From: Chloroflexota bacterium | GTDB lineage: Bacteria > Chloroflexota > Ktedonobacteria > Ktedonobacterales > Ktedonobacteraceae | Reading direction: 5' to 3' | DNA: 17,769 nucleotides | Assembly (NCBI GenBank): GCA_902810755.1 | Contig: CADDYT010000135.1 | Location: 1 to 17,769 of the forward strand | Shown here: one piece after another, positions 15,263-17,769 of the stretch | Position numbering within the stretch: position 1 is the first letter of the stretch | Layout: each line of letters opens with the position of its first letter | The notes under the pieces: model-generated | Told to the model about the DNA's origin: nothing | The model's input: only the letters and a program-made list of their open reading frames with translations | Databases searched by the model: none | Made by a program: the position numbers and the translations under genes

Positions 15263-16468
15263 ATGGCTGATTTGATCGATATTATAGACGGGCTGGAGGT
15301 TTCGCTGGCGCTGGAACGCTCGCGGCTGGTAGGGCTTTGCGCGGCGCTGACGGGTAACGCAGATGTGGCCGAAGACCTGGCGCAGGAGACGCTGCTGGAA
15401 GCATGGCGGCATATAGAGAAACTGCGCGACCAGGAAAAGTTTCTCCAGTGGCTTTCCGGCATTGCGCGCAACGTGTGCCTGCGCTGGCAGCGCAAGCAGG
15501 GGCGACAATCCGCCCACCTGATTGAGGCGCGCCCCGGTACCGAAGCGCCGCTCGTAGAGCTTGAGGACCGGCTGGCGGACAATGTTGATCTTGAGGTCGA
15601 GCTTGAACGCAAGGAACTGATCGAGCTGCTCGACCGGGCTATGGCGCTGCTGCCGCTGGAGACACGCGCAGTGCTCATTGAGCGGTATGTGCAGGAATCA
15701 CCGCTGACAGAGGTTGCGGCAAAGCTGGGCATCAATACCAGCGCAGCAGCTATGCGCTTGCAGCGTGGGAAAATTGCCCTGCGCCGCGTGTTGACCAGAG
15801 AGTTTAGCCAGGAGATGGCCGCGTATGGCCCACTGAAGGAATCGGATGGCCTGAACCTGGAAACGAGTGGTCAATGGCAGGAGACCAGCATCTGGTGCGA
15901 TATGTGCGGCCAGCGACGGCTCAAGGGACGCTATGATCGAGAAGGGGGCGAATTGTGGCTCACCTGCCCACTATGCTTCCCCGACCCAGAAAACCCTATG
16001 CAGCACACATACTTGCCCAAAATCCTGGGCGGCGTGAAGGGCTACAAACCAGCGCTTTCACGGGTCTACAAGTGGGATTATAGCTACTACCAGCCCAATC
16101 TGCTGACACTGGTTGTGCCATGCATGCACTGCGGTCGGCCCTGCCTGCTGCAAAGAGGCCCCTCGGACCATCCGAGCCTGACACCCTGGCATCGTAACCG
16201 TCACGGCGTTTTTCACTGCTGCGATCACTGCACGCCTGACGACTATAGCTGGTCATCGCTCGAATTCATGGTACTGTCCTTGCCTGAATTGCAAGATTTC
16301 AAGCGAGAACACCCGCGCATACGCATATTGCCCGCGCAGGAAATAGAGGCCGAGGGACGACCCGCTATCGTCACCACCTTTGAGAGCGTGACCAACGCGG
16401 AGAGAATTGTGGCCGTGTCCGCGCGCGATACCTATGAAACACTGCGTATCGAGAGAGTCGGGCGATGA
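15263..16468 (+). CDS. ECF-type sigma factor fused to a cysteine-rich C-terminal domain
   Basis: A 401-residue protein. Residues about 18-80 form sigma region 2 (NADVAEDLAQETLLEAWRHI and FLQWLSGIARNVCLRWQRKQ), which binds core polymerase and the -10 element. Residues about 118-178 form region 4, with the HTH LTEVAAKLGINTSAAAMRLQ for the -35 element. Simple ECF factors end near 180 residues. This one continues for about 220 with four cysteine pairs: CDMC (212/215), CPLC (235/238), CMHCGRPC (287/290/294) and HCCDHC (319/320/323). Two zinc sites are likely. The last 60 residues (VTTFESVTNAERIVAVSARDTYETLRI) form an alpha/beta segment I cannot place. AGGAG lies 8 bases before the ATG. The stop overlaps the start of the MFS gene by 4 bases (ATGA), so the two are translationally coupled. 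No anti-sigma gene is adjacent; the extension may take that role. Confidence 0.88.
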   Translation: MADLIDIIDGLEVSLALERSRLVGLCAALTGNADVAEDLAQETLLEAWRHIEKLRDQEKFLQWLSGIARNVCLRWQRKQGRQSAHLIEARPGTEAPLVELEDRLADNVDLEVELERKELIELLDRAMALLPLETRAVLIERYVQESPLTEVAAKLGINTSAAAMRLQRGKIALRRVLTREFSQEMAAYGPLKESDGLNLETSGQWQETSIWCDMCGQRRLKGRYDREGGELWLTCPLCFPDPENPMQHTYLPKILGGVKGYKPALSRVYKWDYSYYQPNLLTLVVPCMHCGRPCLLQRGPSDHPSLTPWHRNRHGVFHCCDHCTPDDYSWSSLEFMVLSLPELQDFKREHPRIRILPAQEIEAEGRPAIVTTFESVTNAERIVAVSARDTYETLRIERVGR

Positions 16469-17709
16469 AAAATATCGTAGAGCATCAAAGCGGAGAGGTG
16501 GCGCGAACAAAAAATCTCCCCCTGTTCGCGTTCTATGGAGCCAACACCATCTCCTACGTCGGCGATATACTGATGGCGCTGGCGGTGCCCTGGTTCGTGT
16601 TGCAAACGACGGGCAGCGTGACAAAGACAGGGATCGCAGCCTTCTTCTCAACGCTGCCCACCATTATCTCGGCCTTCTTTGGGGGCGCGCTGGTGGATCG
16701 CCTGGGCTATAAGCGCATGAGCGTGGTGAGCGACATCACCAGCGGCGTGAGCGTGGGGCTGATTCCCCTGCTCTACTACACGACGGGGCTGGCCTTCTGG
16801 CAACTGCTGGCGCTGGTTTTCTGCGCCGGACTGCTACAGGCGCCCGGCATGACCGCGCGCTCATCGATGATACCAGACCTCGTGGCGCTGACTACTATTC
16901 CGTTGGAACGAGCCAACGCGCTCAGCGATGGCATCCGGCGCGTCTCCGGTTTCATCGGCGCGCCGCTAGCCGGGCTGCTGATCGCATTTAGCGGCACCAG
17001 CAACCTGCTTGTCGTCGATGCCGCGTCCTTCTTCATTTCGGCCCTGCTGATCGGGATGGCGGTGCCGAAAATGGCTGCCCTTGCCAGCAGCGAGGGAGTA
17101 CGTAAATACGTGGCAGACCTGCTGGAAGGCCTGCGCTTCATTCGCCACAGCCCGCTCATCCTGACCATCGTGCTGACGGTGATGATTACCAACATGCTCG
17201 ACGAGGCTCACTTTGCCGTGATCTATCCCGACTATATCAAGCACTTCTTCGGTAGCGCGGTTGTGCTTGGAGTGCTGGTAGCAGCATTTGGAGGCGCGGC
17301 CTTCGCGGGAACGCTCATCTTCGGTGCTATCGGCCACCGCCTGCCGCGCCGTTTGACCTTCAGCGTCTGCTTCATCCTGATCAGCCTGCGCTTCTGGATT
17401 ATGGCGCTGGTGCCGCCGCTTGCCATCCTCATCGTCACCAACGTCCTCAGTGGCCTCTCCGCCGGGCCGCTGAACCCGATTATGACAACATTGGAGCAGG
17501 AACAGGTGCCGCAAGAGATGCGGGCGCGCGTCTTCGGCACCACAACAGCGGGCGTCTTCCTGGGCATGCCCCTCGGCGTCATTCTCAGCGGCTATCTCGT
17601 GCAGGCCATCGGCATCCAGGCCAGCCTGCTCGTCGTCGGCGCGTGCTATCTGGCAACGACTATAAGTCTGCTGGCCAATCCAGCTTTGAGGAGCATGGAA
17701 AAGAAGTGA
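16465..17709 (+). CDS. MFS transporter, probable drug/siderophore exporter
   Basis: A 414-residue major facilitator with about twelve hydrophobic segments across its length. The first helix starts near residue 20 (LFAFYGANTISYVGDILMAL). The loop between helices 2 and 3 carries the MFS motif A, GGALVDRLGYKRM (about 73-85). The overall style (VPWFVLQTTGSVTKTG, GMTARSSMIPDLV, RMREV-like ARVFGTTTAGVFLGMPLG) is that of the MFS_3/EntS group of exporters, which move drugs or siderophores out by proton antiport. The substrate cannot be read from sequence. Its ATG overlaps the sigma factor stop codon, and only a weak GAGAG serves as ribosome binding site, so expression probably depends on translation of the sigma gene. 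Confidence 0.9.
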   Translation: MKNIVEHQSGEVARTKNLPLFAFYGANTISYVGDILMALAVPWFVLQTTGSVTKTGIAAFFSTLPTIISAFFGGALVDRLGYKRMSVVSDITSGVSVGLIPLLYYTTGLAFWQLLALVFCAGLLQAPGMTARSSMIPDLVALTTIPLERANALSDGIRRVSGFIGAPLAGLLIAFSGTSNLLVVDAASFFISALLIGMAVPKMAALASSEGVRKYVADLLEGLRFIRHSPLILTIVLTVMITNMLDEAHFAVIYPDYIKHFFGSAVVLGVLVAAFGGAAFAGTLIFGAIGHRLPRRLTFSVCFILISLRFWIMALVPPLAILIVTNVLSGLSAGPLNPIMTTLEQEQVPQEMRARVFGTTTAGVFLGMPLGVILSGYLVQAIGIQASLLVVGACYLATTISLLANPALRSMEKK

Positions 17710-17769
17710 GCAGGCCAGCCGCACGCATCAGGTCACCGCCGGGGCAGGTCACCCGCATGAGTCAGGTCA
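17710..17769. repeat. Repeat-like sequence at the window end
   Basis: CAGGTCA occurs three times in the last 43 bases (17729-17735, 17745-17751, 17763-17769), twice extended to CAGGTCACC. GAGCAGGCCAGC just upstream is shared with the 35-bp inverted repeat at 13734. The rest lies outside the window. Confidence 0.4.

Overview
The window reads as chromosomal DNA of a GC-rich bacterium, most likely Chloroflexota of the Ktedonobacteria type. This is inferred from gene style, not from a marker gene: a membrane Ser/Thr kinase with an Ala-Thr-Gln linker and an extracellular sugar-binding-like domain, a PQQ-propeller lipoprotein, a T-box in front of a long IleRS, and REP-like palindromes. No rRNA, tRNA, CRISPR array, transposase or phage gene is visible.

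Layout. 1-1367: two minus-strand genes, an alpha/beta hydrolase cut by the window edge and a small protein with a very acidic tail, each with a transcription signal (promoter/operator for the hydrolase, terminator for the acidic protein). 1577-4581: plus-strand NarL/LuxR-type two-component pair. The kinase gene has a structured leader in which the ribosome binding site can be paired, and a REP-like palindrome sits between kinase and regulator. 4597-8395: minus-strand operon of a membrane Ser/Thr kinase, a dihydropyrimidinase/hydantoinase and a truncated YciI-like gene, behind one good promoter. 8408-10013: plus-strand PQQ-repeat lipoprotein behind four 11-bp phased repeats that stop just before a -10 box. 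10044-13706: promoter, isoleucine T-box riboswitch and ileS. 13734-13914: a perfect 35-bp inverted repeat, another REP copy and a short palindrome.

13956-15170: an accessory patch with a Uma2-family protein, a small XRE/Cro-type regulator, a perfect 34-bp palindrome placed as an operator, and a 78-residue unknown protein divergent from the regulator. 15263-17709: an ECF-type sigma factor carrying a roughly 200-residue cysteine-rich C-terminal extension, overlapping by 4 bp with an MFS exporter gene. The last 60 bases look like the start of another repeat.

The strongest second-look items are the sigma factor/zinc-domain fusion coupled to an exporter, the RNA leader of the histidine kinase, the 11-bp phased operator of the lipoprotein, and the palindrome beside the XRE gene. 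All identifications come from reading motifs in the sequence; no database search was run.
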